Positions 15,394 to 24,166 are shown, counted from the first letter of the stretch. The stretch is 38,185 nt of DNA from an uncultured Clostridia bacterium (GCA_946567425.1 CAMNXF010000022.1:1-38185); one strand, 5' to 3'. Made by a program: numbers and translations. Notes: generated by a model from the letters alone, not told the origin.

Positions 15394-17214
15394 TTAAAAC
15401 CTTTCCTGTATAAAATCGTATAATTCCTTTGCCTTTTCCGCGCTCACCTTGGCGGCTTTTTGCAGCTCCTCAGGAGAAGCGGCTTTCATATTCGCCTTTG
15501 TCTTGAACGTTTTCAGCAGCGCACGGACTTTTGCGTCGCCGATACCCTTAATCTCGGTAAGCTCCAGCGAATACGTTTTCTGCTTGTGCTTGACACGCTG
15601 GAACGTTATCGAATAGCGGTGGACCTCGTCCTGAATATTCGTCAGCAGCGAGAACAGCGCGCGGTTTGACTTGATCTCAATCTCGCCGCCCGCCTTTGCG
15701 ATTGCCCGTGTCCTGTGCTTGGAATCCTTTACCAAACCGAACAGCGGCACATCAATTTTCAGTTCGTCGAAAACCTCCGCGACCGCAGCAATATGCCCCT
15801 TTCCGCCGTCGAGCAGTATCAGGTCGGGCAGCGGCGAAAAGCTCTCGTCGCCGTCAAGATAGCGCGTCATACGCCGCCGCAGAACCTCCTGCATACAAGC
15901 GTAGTCGTTCTGTCCCTCGACCGTCTTTATGTTGAACTTTCTGTATCCAGGCTTGAACGGTCTGCCGTTGCGGTAAACTATCATACCGCCGACCATTCCC
16001 GTTTCGCCGAAGTTGGAAATATCGTAGCTTTCAATAATATCGGGAACCTTTTCCAGACCGAGCAGCGTTTTCAAGTCCTCCAGCGCGGATATTTCCTTTG
16101 CCGTGCGCCCGACCTTTAAAGCCAAATATTCGCCCGCGTTCTTTTTGGCGAGCATTATCTGCGCCATTCCGTCGCCGCGGTGAGGGATAACGAACTTTAC
16201 CGCGTGACCGCTCTGTTCCCTTAAAAGCTGCGTCAGCAGCTCCATATCCTCAAATTCCTCGTCGACGTAAATTTCTTTAGGAATATCCTCGCGCCCCGAA
16301 TAGTAGCTCAACAAGAAATCGCGCCGCATTGCCGCGCCCTCGTATTCCTCGCCGATAAAGAAATTCTCCTTGTCAATAAGCCGTCCTCCGCGGTACTTTA
16401 TCACAGCGACGCTCGCCATTCCGACGTTCTGCGCCGCGCCGATTATGTCGTATTCCTGTTTGTAGTCGAGAATTTTCTGCTGCGCCGTGAGCCGCGTTAT
16501 CGCGTGGATACGGTCGCGCAGCCGCGCGGCCTTCTCAAACTCGAGATTTTCCGCAGCCTCTTCCATTTGAGCGGTCAGTTCCTCAACAGAGACCTTGCTG
16601 CCGCTTTCCAGATATTGGATAGCCTCGGCAATTATCTTCTTGTATTCCTCCGAAGAAATTTTTCCCTCGCATACGCCCATACAGCGCTTTATATCGCGGT
16701 TCAGACAGGGGCGCTCCTTATTGAAGTCACGTGGAAATTTCTTCTTGCAGGTGGGCAGCATAAAAACCGTGTTCGCCTCTTGAACCGCCTGTTTCACGGT
16801 GAAGCCGCTTGTGAACGGACCGATGTAGTCCGCGTTTTGGTCGTTGGTGTTCAGCACATAGGTAATTCTCGGGAACTCACCGCGCGAAATTTTGATATAG
16901 TTGTAGCCCTTGTCGTCCTTGAGCAGAATGTTGTATTTCGGCTGGTGCAGCTTGATAAGACTGCATTCCAGCACGAGCGCGTCCAGTTCGCTCTGCGTGA
17001 CGATAAACTCGAAGTCGCGTATCTTGTCCACGAGTCTCAAAGTCTTTGCGTTATGCTGCGAACTTGAGCGGAAATAGGACGTTACGCGGTTTTTCAGCGC
17101 CTTTGCCTTGCCGACGTAGATGATGTTTCCGCCCTCATCTTTCATTAAATATACGCCCGGCTCGAGCGGAAGATGATTTGCTTTATCGCGTAAATACGGT
17201 AATTTTTCGTTCAA
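15394..17214 (-). CDS. uvrC: UvrABC system subunit C (excision nuclease)
   Basis: UvrC makes the two incisions of nucleotide excision repair after UvrA/UvrB recognise damage. The 606-residue protein has the GIY-YIG endonuclease (GVYLMKDEGGNIIYVGKAKA near the N-terminus), a UVR domain for UvrB contact (about 205-240, AAENLEFEKAARLRDRIHAI), the RNase H-like nuclease (ILLDGGKGH, VKD) and C-terminal helix-hairpin-helices (IKGIGDAKVRALL). I chose TTG 17214 with AGAGGAGG nine bases upstream, since the ATG at 17265 lies upstream of the -10 box. It begins the uvrC-rsmD-coaD-coiled-coil operon. Confidence 0.96.
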   Translation of the reverse strand: MNEKLPYLRDKANHLPLEPGVYLMKDEGGNIIYVGKAKALKNRVTSYFRSSSQHNAKTLRLVDKIRDFEFIVTQSELDALVLECSLIKLHQPKYNILLKDDKGYNYIKISRGEFPRITYVLNTNDQNADYIGPFTSGFTVKQAVQEANTVFMLPTCKKKFPRDFNKERPCLNRDIKRCMGVCEGKISSEEYKKIIAEAIQYLESGSKVSVEELTAQMEEAAENLEFEKAARLRDRIHAITRLTAQQKILDYKQEYDIIGAAQNVGMASVAVIKYRGGRLIDKENFFIGEEYEGAAMRRDFLLSYYSGREDIPKEIYVDEEFEDMELLTQLLREQSGHAVKFVIPHRGDGMAQIMLAKKNAGEYLALKVGRTAKEISALEDLKTLLGLEKVPDIIESYDISNFGETGMVGGMIVYRNGRPFKPGYRKFNIKTVEGQNDYACMQEVLRRRMTRYLDGDESFSPLPDLILLDGGKGHIAAVAEVFDELKIDVPLFGLVKDSKHRTRAIAKAGGEIEIKSNRALFSLLTNIQDEVHRYSITFQRVKHKQKTYSLELTEIKGIGDAKVRALLKTFKTKANMKAASPEELQKAAKVSAEKAKELYDFIQERF

Positions 17215-17255
17215 AGCAGCCCGCCTCCTCTTGCCCGTAAATGCGTACACTTTAT

Positions 17256-17284
17256 ATTGTATCATATTCTCGCGGAAATTACAA
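17256..17284 (-). promoter_or_regulatory. Promoter of the uvrC operon
   Basis: On the minus strand TTGTAA (17284-17279), 17 bases and TACAAT (17261-17256). This places ATG 17265 before the transcript start and supports the TTG start of uvrC. Confidence 0.7.
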
Positions 17285-17349
17285 GGGGTATTGTAAATTT
17301 TAGGGAGTAAAATGCAAATAGGCATGGGCGGCAAATAAAGCAGTACAAG

Positions 17350-17376
17350 AAATACCGCCCGTAATAAGGCGGCATT
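17350..17376. terminator. Hairpin terminator after the two-gene unit
   Basis: CCGCC (17355-17359) and GGCGG (17368-17372) form a stem between the stop of the leftward 17379 gene and uvrC. The T-run is better on the plus strand (ATTTTTT), with TATTTCTTG on the minus. Confidence 0.55.
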
Positions 17377-17378
17377 TT

Positions 17379-17780
17379 TTATAAATTTTTATCGGTGTAC
17401 CCGCCCTTGCCGAAACGCAGCTCGGGGTCATCGAAGTTGCTGTCGTTGTAGACAGGACCTTGAACGTGCGGGTCGTCCCGTGTGTAACGTGACATGGTCT
17501 CCCGTATTTTCCGATTTTCCTCCTCGATTTTGTCATTGTACAGCTTGACGAAATGCCTTGCGATAAACCTCAACCCAAATGCGAATACAAATTCAAGTAT
17601 CCTCAAAAACGCCGCAAGTACATTTCCCGAACTGCTTCGCAAAAACATAATCACAAAACCGATGACCGCCGCAAGAATGCCCACAACCGTCGCGACGCTG
17701 CACAGCGTTTCCTTATAAGCGCCGCGCAGCGCGTATAGCAGCGTTGCCGCCAAACAAATCAGAAAAACCAGATCTAACAT
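17379..17780 (-). CDS. Small membrane protein, hypothetical
   Basis: This 133-residue protein has two hydrophobic segments (about 1-17 and 26-47), a third possible one near 55-75, and a soluble tail of about 60 residues (EENRKIRETMSRYTRDDPH and more). The ATG at 17780 follows AGGAGTAATTT. It is nine bases downstream of the 17790 gene, so the two are presumably co-transcribed. No family is recognised. Confidence 0.75.
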   Translation of the reverse strand: MLDLVFLICLAATLLYALRGAYKETLCSVATVVGILAAVIGFVIMFLRSSSGNVLAAFLRILEFVFAFGLRFIARHFVKLYNDKIEEENRKIRETMSRYTRDDPHVQGPVYNDSNFDDPELRFGKGGYTDKNL

Positions 17781-17789
17781 AAATTACTC

Positions 17790-18371
17790 CTAGCAATAGT
17801 ACTCGGGCTCTTTTGACGGCTTTTGCAAAATACTCTTTGCTATCATATCTATTTTCAAGGGCGAACAACGGTATTTTTTATTCGCGCCGCGCTTTATGTT
17901 CTCCTGCTCGACAAGCTTCCTTTTTATGGAAATTCTCTCAACTAGCCTGAAATACGCGTCCAAACGGGCTTTCTTGCGGGCGCGGGCTTTTGCGAGCGCC
18001 TTAAGCTCCTCTGCGGTGGGGTAGTCCTTGCTTTTGTCGTGCTTGGGGCAGTAGCGCGTTATTTCGCCGTTGCGGTCGACCGCAACTATGCTGTCGCGGC
18101 ACGTCTTCCCGTAGCATTTGCTCATCTCGGCTATCTTCTGTGCAAGCTCTTCGGCGAGATCAGGGTTGTCCTTGAGTTTATCTTCCAGCTTTTTCGATAC
18201 GACAACGCAGCCGCTCGTTACCCCCGGAATGCCCGTCGGAACGGTCATGGAGTTTTCGCGTTCCGCAACGGCGTTCTCGACAGCCTCGCGGAAAAGCGAA
18301 TTATCATTATTCTGAGCGCTTTTTTTTATAAACGAATTTATTTCGGCAAATTCGGTAATTTCAAGATTCAT
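17790..18371 (-). CDS. Hypothetical soluble protein, basic C-terminus
   Basis: This 193-residue protein starts at ATG 18371 after AAAGGAG. It has an acidic helical N-terminus, a central block PGVTSGCVVVSKKLEDKLKD with AEELAQKIAEM, an AVDRNGEITRYC segment, and a basic C-terminal half (KARARKKARLDAY, ISIKRKLVEQ). Four cysteines are scattered. There is no membrane segment. It vaguely recalls the DUF6033-type proteins of gut Clostridia, but I cannot confirm that. It is divergent from nrdR and leads the unit with the small membrane protein. Confidence 0.75.
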   Translation of the reverse strand: MNLEITEFAEINSFIKKSAQNNDNSLFREAVENAVAERENSMTVPTGIPGVTSGCVVVSKKLEDKLKDNPDLAEELAQKIAEMSKCYGKTCRDSIVAVDRNGEITRYCPKHDKSKDYPTAEELKALAKARARKKARLDAYFRLVERISIKRKLVEQENIKRGANKKYRCSPLKIDMIAKSILQKPSKEPEYYC

Positions 18372-18394
18372 ATTATCACTCCTTTATAATAAGC

Positions 18395-18423
18395 AGTATA
18401 TCACACTTCAGAAAATTTTTCAA
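18395..18423 (-). promoter_or_regulatory. Promoter of the 18371-17379 leftward unit
   Basis: On the minus strand TTGAAA (18423-18418), 17 bases and TATACT (18400-18395), about 25 bp before the start codon. Confidence 0.85.
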
Positions 18424-18475
18424 TACTTTGCGTAAATTTTCGAGAAAATTTTGAGCAAAAATTTTGTCGAAATTG

Positions 18476-18504
18476 TTGAAAAATTCAAAAATATGTGGTA
18501 TAAT
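18476..18504 (+). promoter_or_regulatory. nrdR promoter
   Basis: TTGAAA (18476-18481), 17 bases and TATAAT (18499-18504). Confidence 0.85.
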
Positions 18505-18550
18505 ACAATATATGGTATGTTGATAATTTTTTCTGCAAAGGAGATTTTTT

Positions 18551-19006
18551 ATGAGATGTCCCGAATGTGGCTGTGAGGAAAGCAAAGTTATCGATTCCCG
18601 TCCGACGGAGAATAAGGTGCGCCGCCGCCGCGAATGTATTCAATGCGGAACGCGCTTTACGACCTACGAGATCATTGAGGAAATTCCGCTGATGGTCATT
18701 AAAAAGGATCACACAATTGAACCGTTCGACCGCGGGAAGCTGGTCGACAGGCTGTGCCGCGCAACGGTAAAGCGTCCTGTCTCGCTGGAGGTCATTGAGA
18801 ATATCGTCGAGGAGATTGCCTCTGATCTGAAAAACTCGCTTCAGCGCGAGGTTACCTCGGAGAAGATCGGCGAGGTCGCGCTGCATAAGCTGAAAGAGAT
18901 CGACGACGTTGCTTATATCCGTTTTGCGTCGGTATACAGGGATTTCGACGACGTTGACAGCTTTATGAAGATCATCTCGGAGCTTAAGGATGACAAGAAC
19001 AAATAA
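18551..19006 (+). CDS. nrdR: Ribonucleotide reductase regulator NrdR
   Basis: NrdR is an ATP/dATP-sensing repressor of ribonucleotide reductase genes. The 151-residue protein has the N-terminal zinc ribbon with Cys at 3, 6, 31 and 34 (MRCPECG, CIQCGTRF) and the ATP-cone domain (about 49-139) starting VIKKDHTIEPFDRGKL. The length is normal. The ATG follows AAAGGAG. It is a single gene with its own promoter and a strong terminator; no nrd target gene lies in the window. Confidence 0.98.
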   Translation: MRCPECGCEESKVIDSRPTENKVRRRRECIQCGTRFTTYEIIEEIPLMVIKKDHTIEPFDRGKLVDRLCRATVKRPVSLEVIENIVEEIASDLKNSLQREVTSEKIGEVALHKLKEIDDVAYIRFASVYRDFDDVDSFMKIISELKDDKNK

Positions 19007-19007
19007 A

Positions 19008-19047
19008 AAACCGCCGCGATTGATTTCAATTTCGCGGCGGTTTTTTT
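19008..19047. terminator. Bidirectional terminator between nrdR and the GH5 gene
   Basis: CCGCCGCGA (19011-19019) and TCGCGGCGG (19032-19040), flanked by an A-run on the left and seven T on the right, form a near-perfect palindrome serving both converging genes. Confidence 0.93.
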
Positions 19048-19089
19048 GCAAATAATCCCAAAATTTTCAAATCAGTGACTGCGCTTTTA

Positions 19090-20439
19090 TCACGCCGCTG
19101 CGCTTGTATCGTCCTTTTCAAAGCCCGCGGGAGGAGCTATCTCATACGGTTCGGCAGCGTTGATAGCGCGCATCATAGCCTCAATAAGCTCGGGCTGGGT
19201 GACGCTTATGCTCCGTCTGTCAAAGACTGCAAAGCCCTTGTCGTACATATAGCCGTTATCCCAGTAAACGGGAACGCAGCCGTTCTGCTTTGCCGAGCTT
19301 ACGACGTACTCCGTCCAGTAGCGTCTGAATTCGGGGAAGCTCTCACTGTACTTGGACTTGTCCTGAACACCCAGCTCACCGATAACAACGGGGTAGCCTT
19401 GGCTGACAAAGGACTCTTTCAGCCTAAGCATAGCTGCGTCAACGGAACGCTCCGAGCCGCTGTTTTCCGCACCGGAGGTTGCGTATTTGCCCCACTGGAA
19501 TTTAGCTTGGTTCATATCCTCGTTAATAGTGAAGTTGTACGGGTCGTAGTAATGCACGGATATCATAATGCGCTTGCCGTCAGCCTCACAGAGGGTATCC
19601 TCGGGAATTTTAAATCCGGAATCTCCAACCGTACTGTTTATATCGGTGTTCCAACCGGGCATAAGAACCCAGCGCTTGGCGTTGTTTGAGCCTGTCTTTC
19701 TTACAGTATCAACGAATATCTGATTGTAAGCGTTGATGTTCTCATACGCCTCGGCTTTTGGACCGTCATATTTGCCGTCAAATTCCTCGTTCATCGACTC
19801 GAAAATAAGATGCTCGTCATAGTTCTTGAAGCGCTCCGCGATCTGTCTCCACACCGCCTCGTACTTCGCCTTGATCTCGGTCTGCTTATCAGCAGGCTCG
19901 GCACAGAGCAGCCAAGCGCCGTCAATAGTGTAATAGCCGTCGCCGTGCATATTTATAATGGTATACAATCCGTTGTTTATCGAGTAATCAACGACCTCCT
20001 GCACTCTGTCCAGCCATTCCTTTTCCACAATGTAATCGGGACCCTCGCCTATGTGCGTAAGATAAGAAACGGGTATTCTCACGGTGCTGAAGCCCTGCTC
20101 CTTAACAAGCGGAAACAGCGCTTCGCTGATAACGGGATTTCCCCAGCCTGTCTCTTTAGGAGTACCGCCGCTCAACGCTTCAAGCTGATTGCCGAGGTTC
20201 CAGCCCATACCCATAGCCGCCGTTATCTCCTCCTGAGAAAGCTCGTGCCACTCTTTAGGCTCATCGGGAACTTCTGAAGTATCGGTGCCGCCGGAGCTCT
20301 CTCCTCCGCTGACCGCACCACTGTCGGAAGAGCCTGTCGGAACGCTGTCCGAGCTGCTGTCATTTTTAGCGCAGCCAACGCATAACGTCATCATCAGCGC
20401 TGCGGCAAGAGCGCCTAGTCTTTTGGAGATAGTTTTCAT
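19090..20439 (-). CDS. GH5-family glycoside hydrolase lipoprotein (probable endoglucanase)
   Basis: The 449-residue protein has a lipoprotein-type signal ending TLCVGC (Cys 23; the -3 position is Cys rather than the usual Leu), a Ser/Gly linker (24-60), then a GH5 (beta/alpha)8 barrel. Motifs: MGMGWNLGNQLE (77-88), RIPVSY (121-126), the acid/base in FESMNEEF (Asn 217, Glu 218), HYYDP (296-300) and the nucleophile in VIGELG (Glu 355). GH5 enzymes of this kind cleave beta-1,4-glucans or mannans; the substrate is not settled by sequence. The C-terminus lacks dockerin or carbohydrate-binding modules. It sits on its own with a consensus promoter, and probably works at the cell surface. Confidence 0.92.
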   Translation of the reverse strand: MKTISKRLGALAAALMMTLCVGCAKNDSSSDSVPTGSSDSGAVSGGESSGGTDTSEVPDEPKEWHELSQEEITAAMGMGWNLGNQLEALSGGTPKETGWGNPVISEALFPLVKEQGFSTVRIPVSYLTHIGEGPDYIVEKEWLDRVQEVVDYSINNGLYTIINMHGDGYYTIDGAWLLCAEPADKQTEIKAKYEAVWRQIAERFKNYDEHLIFESMNEEFDGKYDGPKAEAYENINAYNQIFVDTVRKTGSNNAKRWVLMPGWNTDINSTVGDSGFKIPEDTLCEADGKRIMISVHYYDPYNFTINEDMNQAKFQWGKYATSGAENSGSERSVDAAMLRLKESFVSQGYPVVIGELGVQDKSKYSESFPEFRRYWTEYVVSSAKQNGCVPVYWDNGYMYDKGFAVFDRRSISVTQPELIEAMMRAINAAEPYEIAPPAGFEKDDTSAAA

Positions 20440-20563
20440 TATGTTACCTCTTTCCTGAAAAAAATTGCGGTTCTATATATGTCGGGAACGTTCCGCAATG
20501 TCCGCCGAAACACGGACGGCAAACACCCTAAACACAAAAAACCGATATAAAATATTCACATAT

Positions 20564-20592
20564 ATTATATCATAGTATTCTCCAAATGTCAA
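20564..20592 (-). promoter_or_regulatory. Promoter of the GH5 gene
   Basis: On the minus strand TTGACA (20592-20587), 17 bases and TATAAT (20569-20564), a perfect consensus pair. It leaves a 5' leader of roughly 120 bases, in which I see no known riboswitch. Confidence 0.88.
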
Positions 20593-20659
20593 TCGGGAAA
20601 TACGATTTTGAACATTTTCTCATACCCAAAAAGTATATGGGCTTATCCAATAATGGCAT

Positions 20660-20688
20660 TTGCATTCTCGGAAAATATATGCTATAAT
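20660..20688 (+). promoter_or_regulatory. Promoter of the DUF3737 gene
   Basis: TTGCAT (20660-20665), 17 bases and TATAAT (20683-20688). Confidence 0.75.
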
Positions 20689-20725
20689 AAATTGTGTACA
20701 GAGCAAATCATAAGGAGGGCTTCAG

Positions 20726-21580
20726 ATGACAACGATAAACAACCTCAGTTTTGATGAAGAACGCGCGTTATACGGCGCTGAGAATACCATTGTAAAAAAC
20801 TGCCGATTTGACGGTCCTGCCGACGGTGAAAGCGCGTTCAAAGAGTGCAGAAACGTTGCGGCAGAGAACTGTTTTTTCAACCTGCGTTACCCGTTCTGGC
20901 ATGACGAAAAACTGAAGATCGACGGTTCGGAAATGACGGAGCTTTGCAGGGCGGCTCTTTGGTACTCGCGCGGTATTGTGATCTTCGATACAAAGCTGCA
21001 CGGAATTAAGGCGCTGCGCGAATGCTCTGACGTAGTGATGCGCGGCTGCGATATAGTCTCCCCGGAATTCGGCTGGTCGGTGAACGTACTTGAAATGACC
21101 GACTGCACCGCCGAAAGCGAGTACTTTATGATGCGTTCTACAGGGCTGCGTTTTACAAACGTTAAATTTAAAGGCAAATATTCCTTTCAGTATATTGAGA
21201 ATTCTGTATTTGACAACTGCGTTTTCGATACAAAGGACGCGTTCTGGCACGCGAAAAACGTCACCGTGAAAAACAGCACCGTCAACGGGGAATATCTTGC
21301 GTGGTACTGTGAGAACGTCACCTTTGAAAACTGCAAAATAACAGGCACGCAGCCGCTGTGCTACTGCAAAGGGCTAAAGCTGATAAACTGCGAAATGCAC
21401 AATACCGACCTCTGCTTTGAGCGCTCCGAGGTCAACGCGACCGTGACCACCCATATAATAAGCGTCAAGAACCCGTTAAGCGGCTGCGTTTGCGCGCCGT
21501 CCGTGGGCGAAGTCATAAGGGATATCGAGGGCGCGGACGGAAAGGTCTGCTGCTGCAAAAACAACAAAAGCTGCGCCTGA
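20726..21580 (+). CDS. DUF3737 family right-handed beta-helix protein
   Basis: This 284-residue protein matches DUF3737 over its full length. It is built of repeated short blocks with a hydrophobic-Asn/Cys rhythm (VVMRGCDIVSPEFGW, VKNSTVNGEYLAWYCENVTFENCKIT), as in right-handed beta-helices, and it opens with the family's N-terminus (LSFDEERALYGAENTIVKNC). The function is unknown in the family; these proteins are cytosolic (no signal here). The C-terminus has a cysteine cluster (GKVCCCKNNKSC). The ATG follows AAGGAGGGCTTCAG. It has its own promoter and terminator. Confidence 0.9.
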   Translation: MTTINNLSFDEERALYGAENTIVKNCRFDGPADGESAFKECRNVAAENCFFNLRYPFWHDEKLKIDGSEMTELCRAALWYSRGIVIFDTKLHGIKALRECSDVVMRGCDIVSPEFGWSVNVLEMTDCTAESEYFMMRSTGLRFTNVKFKGKYSFQYIENSVFDNCVFDTKDAFWHAKNVTVKNSTVNGEYLAWYCENVTFENCKITGTQPLCYCKGLKLINCEMHNTDLCFERSEVNATVTTHIISVKNPLSGCVCAPSVGEVIRDIEGADGKVCCCKNNKSCA

Positions 21581-21599
21581 TGAGAACTTAACGTAAACT

Positions 21600-21633
21600 A
21601 AAGCGGAGGAGAACACGTCTCCTCCGCTTTTAA
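21600..21633. terminator. Bidirectional terminator between DUF3737 and PAS genes
   Basis: AAGCGGAGGAGA and TCTCCTCCGCTT form a perfect twelve-pair stem with a five-base loop (21601-21629), followed by TTTAAAA on the plus strand and preceded by TTTA-like bases for the minus strand. Confidence 0.88.
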
Positions 21634-21646
21634 AATGCCGAAAAGC

Positions 21647-22015
21647 TCACGTCAGGTCGTAAAGCCGCATTGTCTCTGCACTGCGGTACTCATGCTTTTC
21701 GTAGTAGCCGATAAGCTCACCGTCCGCGCCGCGCAGCGCGACCATATACACGTCCTTGTTTTCCTTTTCGTTGCGAAACGTGTAAACGATATTATGTGAC
21801 TTATCTTTCGCGAACCACTTGACAACGCGTTCGATCATCTCGTTCGACCTTGACGAATGACAGTCCAACAAGCTCTTGCCCGTCAGATCGCCGTGCTTTT
21901 TGTAGCGCAGAACGGCTGCGGCGTTCATGTAGATTATTTCATGCTGTAAATTGCAGATAACGACCGCCGCGCGATCCTGGTCGATAACGCTCTTGAAAAA
22001 TAATGAAAGTTCCAT
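21647..22015 (-). CDS. Stand-alone PAS domain protein
   Basis: The 122-residue protein is essentially one PAS fold: N-terminal helix (LSLFFKSVIDQD), the AVVICNLQHEIIYMNAAA core, then the FALSKR-like part (GKSLLDCHSS) and a beta-sheet tail (VYMVALRGADGELIGYYEKHE). PAS domains bind small ligands such as heme, flavin or metabolites or mediate dimers. No output domain is attached, so any signalling would be through a partner. The start ATG 22015 follows GGGAGGAAAT. It is the last gene of the leftward series. Confidence 0.85.
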   Translation of the reverse strand: MELSLFFKSVIDQDRAAVVICNLQHEIIYMNAAAVLRYKKHGDLTGKSLLDCHSSRSNEMIERVVKWFAKDKSHNIVYTFRNEKENKDVYMVALRGADGELIGYYEKHEYRSAETMRLYDLT

Positions 22016-22081
22016 ATTTCCTCCCGATTTAAACGGCAAAAGTTTGCCGTTTAGATTTTTATTTTTGCAGCGAAACACTGC

Positions 22082-22411
22082 TCAGATGCCGAGTATCCAG
22101 AATTCCTCATATTCGGCAAAATTATCCTCTGCCCACGGAGCAAGTTCATCAAACAGATCTTCAACCGCGCCGCCGCATTCTCGGGCAAGCGCGCAGATCT
22201 TATACCAATCATCGCGGGTAACACGGTTCGGACCCCAACGGTCGTACACCTCGAACGCTTTGCTGAAAACGTTTTCATACAACCTGAGTTCGTCGAAAAT
22301 ATCATCGTACAGGTACAGCGAATTTTCACTCCAAAACGATTCTTTATCCCACACGCCGCTAACGAATTCGTCATAGCAGCCGCCCTCGATACACGTTTCA
22401 AAATATTTCAT
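22082..22411 (-). CDS. Small acidic hypothetical protein
   Basis: This 109-residue, strongly acidic and aromatic-rich protein (MKYFETCIEGGCYDEFVSG, then SEYLYDDIFDELRLYENV-like sequence) has no signal or membrane segment. No family is recognised. It starts at ATG 22411 after GAGGACATT, 37 bp after the end of the dead EamA gene, and precedes the PAS gene. Confidence 0.7.
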   Translation of the reverse strand: MKYFETCIEGGCYDEFVSGVWDKESFWSENSLYLYDDIFDELRLYENVFSKAFEVYDRWGPNRVTRDDWYKICALARECGGAVEDLFDELAPWAEDNFAEYEEFWILGI

Positions 22412-22448
22412 AATGTCCTCAACTTAGTCGTTCGATATGCGGCAAGAT

Positions 22449-22863
22449 CTACAAAACCATAATAAGCGTTCCCGCCGCGATAAGCAAGCACCCGATCACC
22501 GTTTTGACAGTCAGCTCCTCGTGCAGAAAAACCGCCGCCAGCACCACAGTAAACACCACGCTCAGCTTGTCGACGGGCGCGACCTCGGACACTTTTCCGA
22601 GCTGCACCGCGCGGTAGTAGCACAGCCACGATCCGCCCGTCGCAAGCCCCGACAGTATCAGGAAAATCTAGCTTTTGCGCGGTATCTCCGACAGCCCGCC
22701 CTGTGCGTTTGTCAGGAAAACCCATTCCCCACGCCATGACGACCACGACAACCGTGCGTATCACGGTCGCAAGGTTAGAGTTCAGCTCGCCGATACCTAT
22801 TTTTGCCAGAATTGATGTCAGCGCCGCGAAAACCGCCGAAAGCAGCGCGAAAACAAACCACAT
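22449..22863 (-). pseudogene. EamA/DMT-type transporter, frameshifted and with a nonsense codon
   Basis: The first about 48 residues (MWFVFALLSAVFAALTSIL, then ELNSNLATVIRTVVVVV) and the continuation after a +1 shift (IFLILSGLATGGSWLCYYRA, VQLGKVSEVAPVDKLSVVF, AGTLIMVL) are a typical half-length DMT (EamA) transporter of about 138 codons. An extra G in ATGGGTTTTCC near 22722 shifts the frame, and a TAG at about 22670 stands where an aromatic codon (TGG, Trp) is expected. Two independent lesions make sequencing error less likely. The gene once encoded a drug/metabolite exporter of 4-5 membrane helices. It lies between the small acidic gene and the DUF1015 gene. Confidence 0.85.
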
Positions 22864-22889
22864 AAAAATCGCCTCGTGTATACAATATG

Positions 22890-24140
22890 TTATTTCTTGA
22901 TAATTCTTGCCTCGCAGTAAAACCGTTTATCATGCGCGTGACCCATGCTGAACGTTTTTCTCGGCAGCGCGCCATCTTTGATAACGGTCGGGAACAGCTC
23001 GGACTTCTTCATCGAGGGCAACAGAAAGCCTATTGCGGAGCCCTCCGCACACAGCCGCCGAACAACATCCTCACCGTGTATATAATCTATCTTGCCGCCG
23101 TTTTTATGCAGATAGTCGTCAAGGAACGCCTGCAGCGACCCGACGGTGAGATTCGCGGTCGGCTTGGTTATGCCGAATCCATGCGCTTTGCCGCCAACGC
23201 CGACAACGGTGAACTTCTGCTCCGCGCTGTCCGCAAGCCCAAGAACCTCTGTCATTGAGTTCATAAGGTCGTATGCGTTCACATCGGTTATTACTCTGTG
23301 TATAGCCTCAAACTCCAGCGCGGGGGAGTGCAGATTAACCACCTCGACCAGCGCATAACGCGCAAGCTCAGCATCAGGGCTGCCCGCGCGCTTTTTCTGC
23401 TCATAGCACTCCTTTGCGGTCGCGAGCGAGTGATTTCCGTCGCCCATCGCGTACAGCAGAACCTCCTCGTCCTGCAGTCCGTATCGTGCGTTGAACGCAT
23501 CCTTGTCGGCAAACCTGTCCAGTGCTTCCAGAACGCCTCGCGCGTTCTCTCCGTCCACTATTTCACCGCTCAGATGCCCGCCGTCCTGCATAAGGTCAAA
23601 ATCGTATACAGTCTGTAATTTTTTTTCGAGCAGCGGCTCTATAACAATATTTTGCGCGTCGTCGATCAGTATCATAATGTGCGGCAGTTCCAGCGGCGCA
23701 TTCATGCGTATCTTAACGCGAGGAGGTATCCTCGCGGCGACAGTCGCCTCGGTCGCGCGAACCTGTGACTTGCTCCCCTTGTTGTAATCGTACATTTCAA
23801 GGTCTATCGCCCCGACCAGACCAACACGCAGCCGACCGTCAGCCTGAACGCGCTTTGTCAGAATAAAGCAGTCTTTGTGCAAATTAAACAAACCGTCGTT
23901 TATGCGCTTTTTCATATTTTCGTGAATTTTCGCAATGCGCTCATCGCAGTCGGGCTGCTCAAGATACGCTTCGGGCAGTATCAGATCAAGCGTTGATGGC
24001 GCGTCGCTAACAATCTCGCGCGTTTTTTCCCAGTACTCGGGCTCACCTGTATACTGGTCGCACGCAACGACCGACCACTTGCTCATACCCTCCGCCGAGA
24101 GCTTTGGCAGCAAAATATCCGCAGTTGTAAATGCCGTCAT
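22890..24140 (-). CDS. DUF1015 family protein
   Basis: The 416-residue protein belongs to DUF1015, a large bacterial family of uncertain role. Blocks typical of it are the N-terminal PKLSAEGMSKWSVVACDQYT region, LDLILPEAYL, a central MGDGNHSLATAKECYEQ (about 245-260) and FLLPSMKKSEL near the end. I see no signal or membrane segment. ATG 24140 follows AAGGAG by seven bases; the upstream TTG is unsupported. It begins 26 bp after the double phosphoribosyltransferase gene and is plausibly co-expressed with it. Confidence 0.92.
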   Translation of the reverse strand: MTAFTTADILLPKLSAEGMSKWSVVACDQYTGEPEYWEKTREIVSDAPSTLDLILPEAYLEQPDCDERIAKIHENMKKRINDGLFNLHKDCFILTKRVQADGRLRVGLVGAIDLEMYDYNKGSKSQVRATEATVAARIPPRVKIRMNAPLELPHIMILIDDAQNIVIEPLLEKKLQTVYDFDLMQDGGHLSGEIVDGENARGVLEALDRFADKDAFNARYGLQDEEVLLYAMGDGNHSLATAKECYEQKKRAGSPDAELARYALVEVVNLHSPALEFEAIHRVITDVNAYDLMNSMTEVLGLADSAEQKFTVVGVGGKAHGFGITKPTANLTVGSLQAFLDDYLHKNGGKIDYIHGEDVVRRLCAEGSAIGFLLPSMKKSELFPTVIKDGALPRKTFSMGHAHDKRFYCEARIIKK

Positions 24141-24166
24141 AAAAAAACTCCTTTTGTGCAACTTTA

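Noticed and set aside
22660..22680. Readthrough or recoding of TAG in the EamA gene
   Set aside because: A frameshift lies in the same gene and no other in-frame TAG occurs in neighbouring genes, so decay is simpler.
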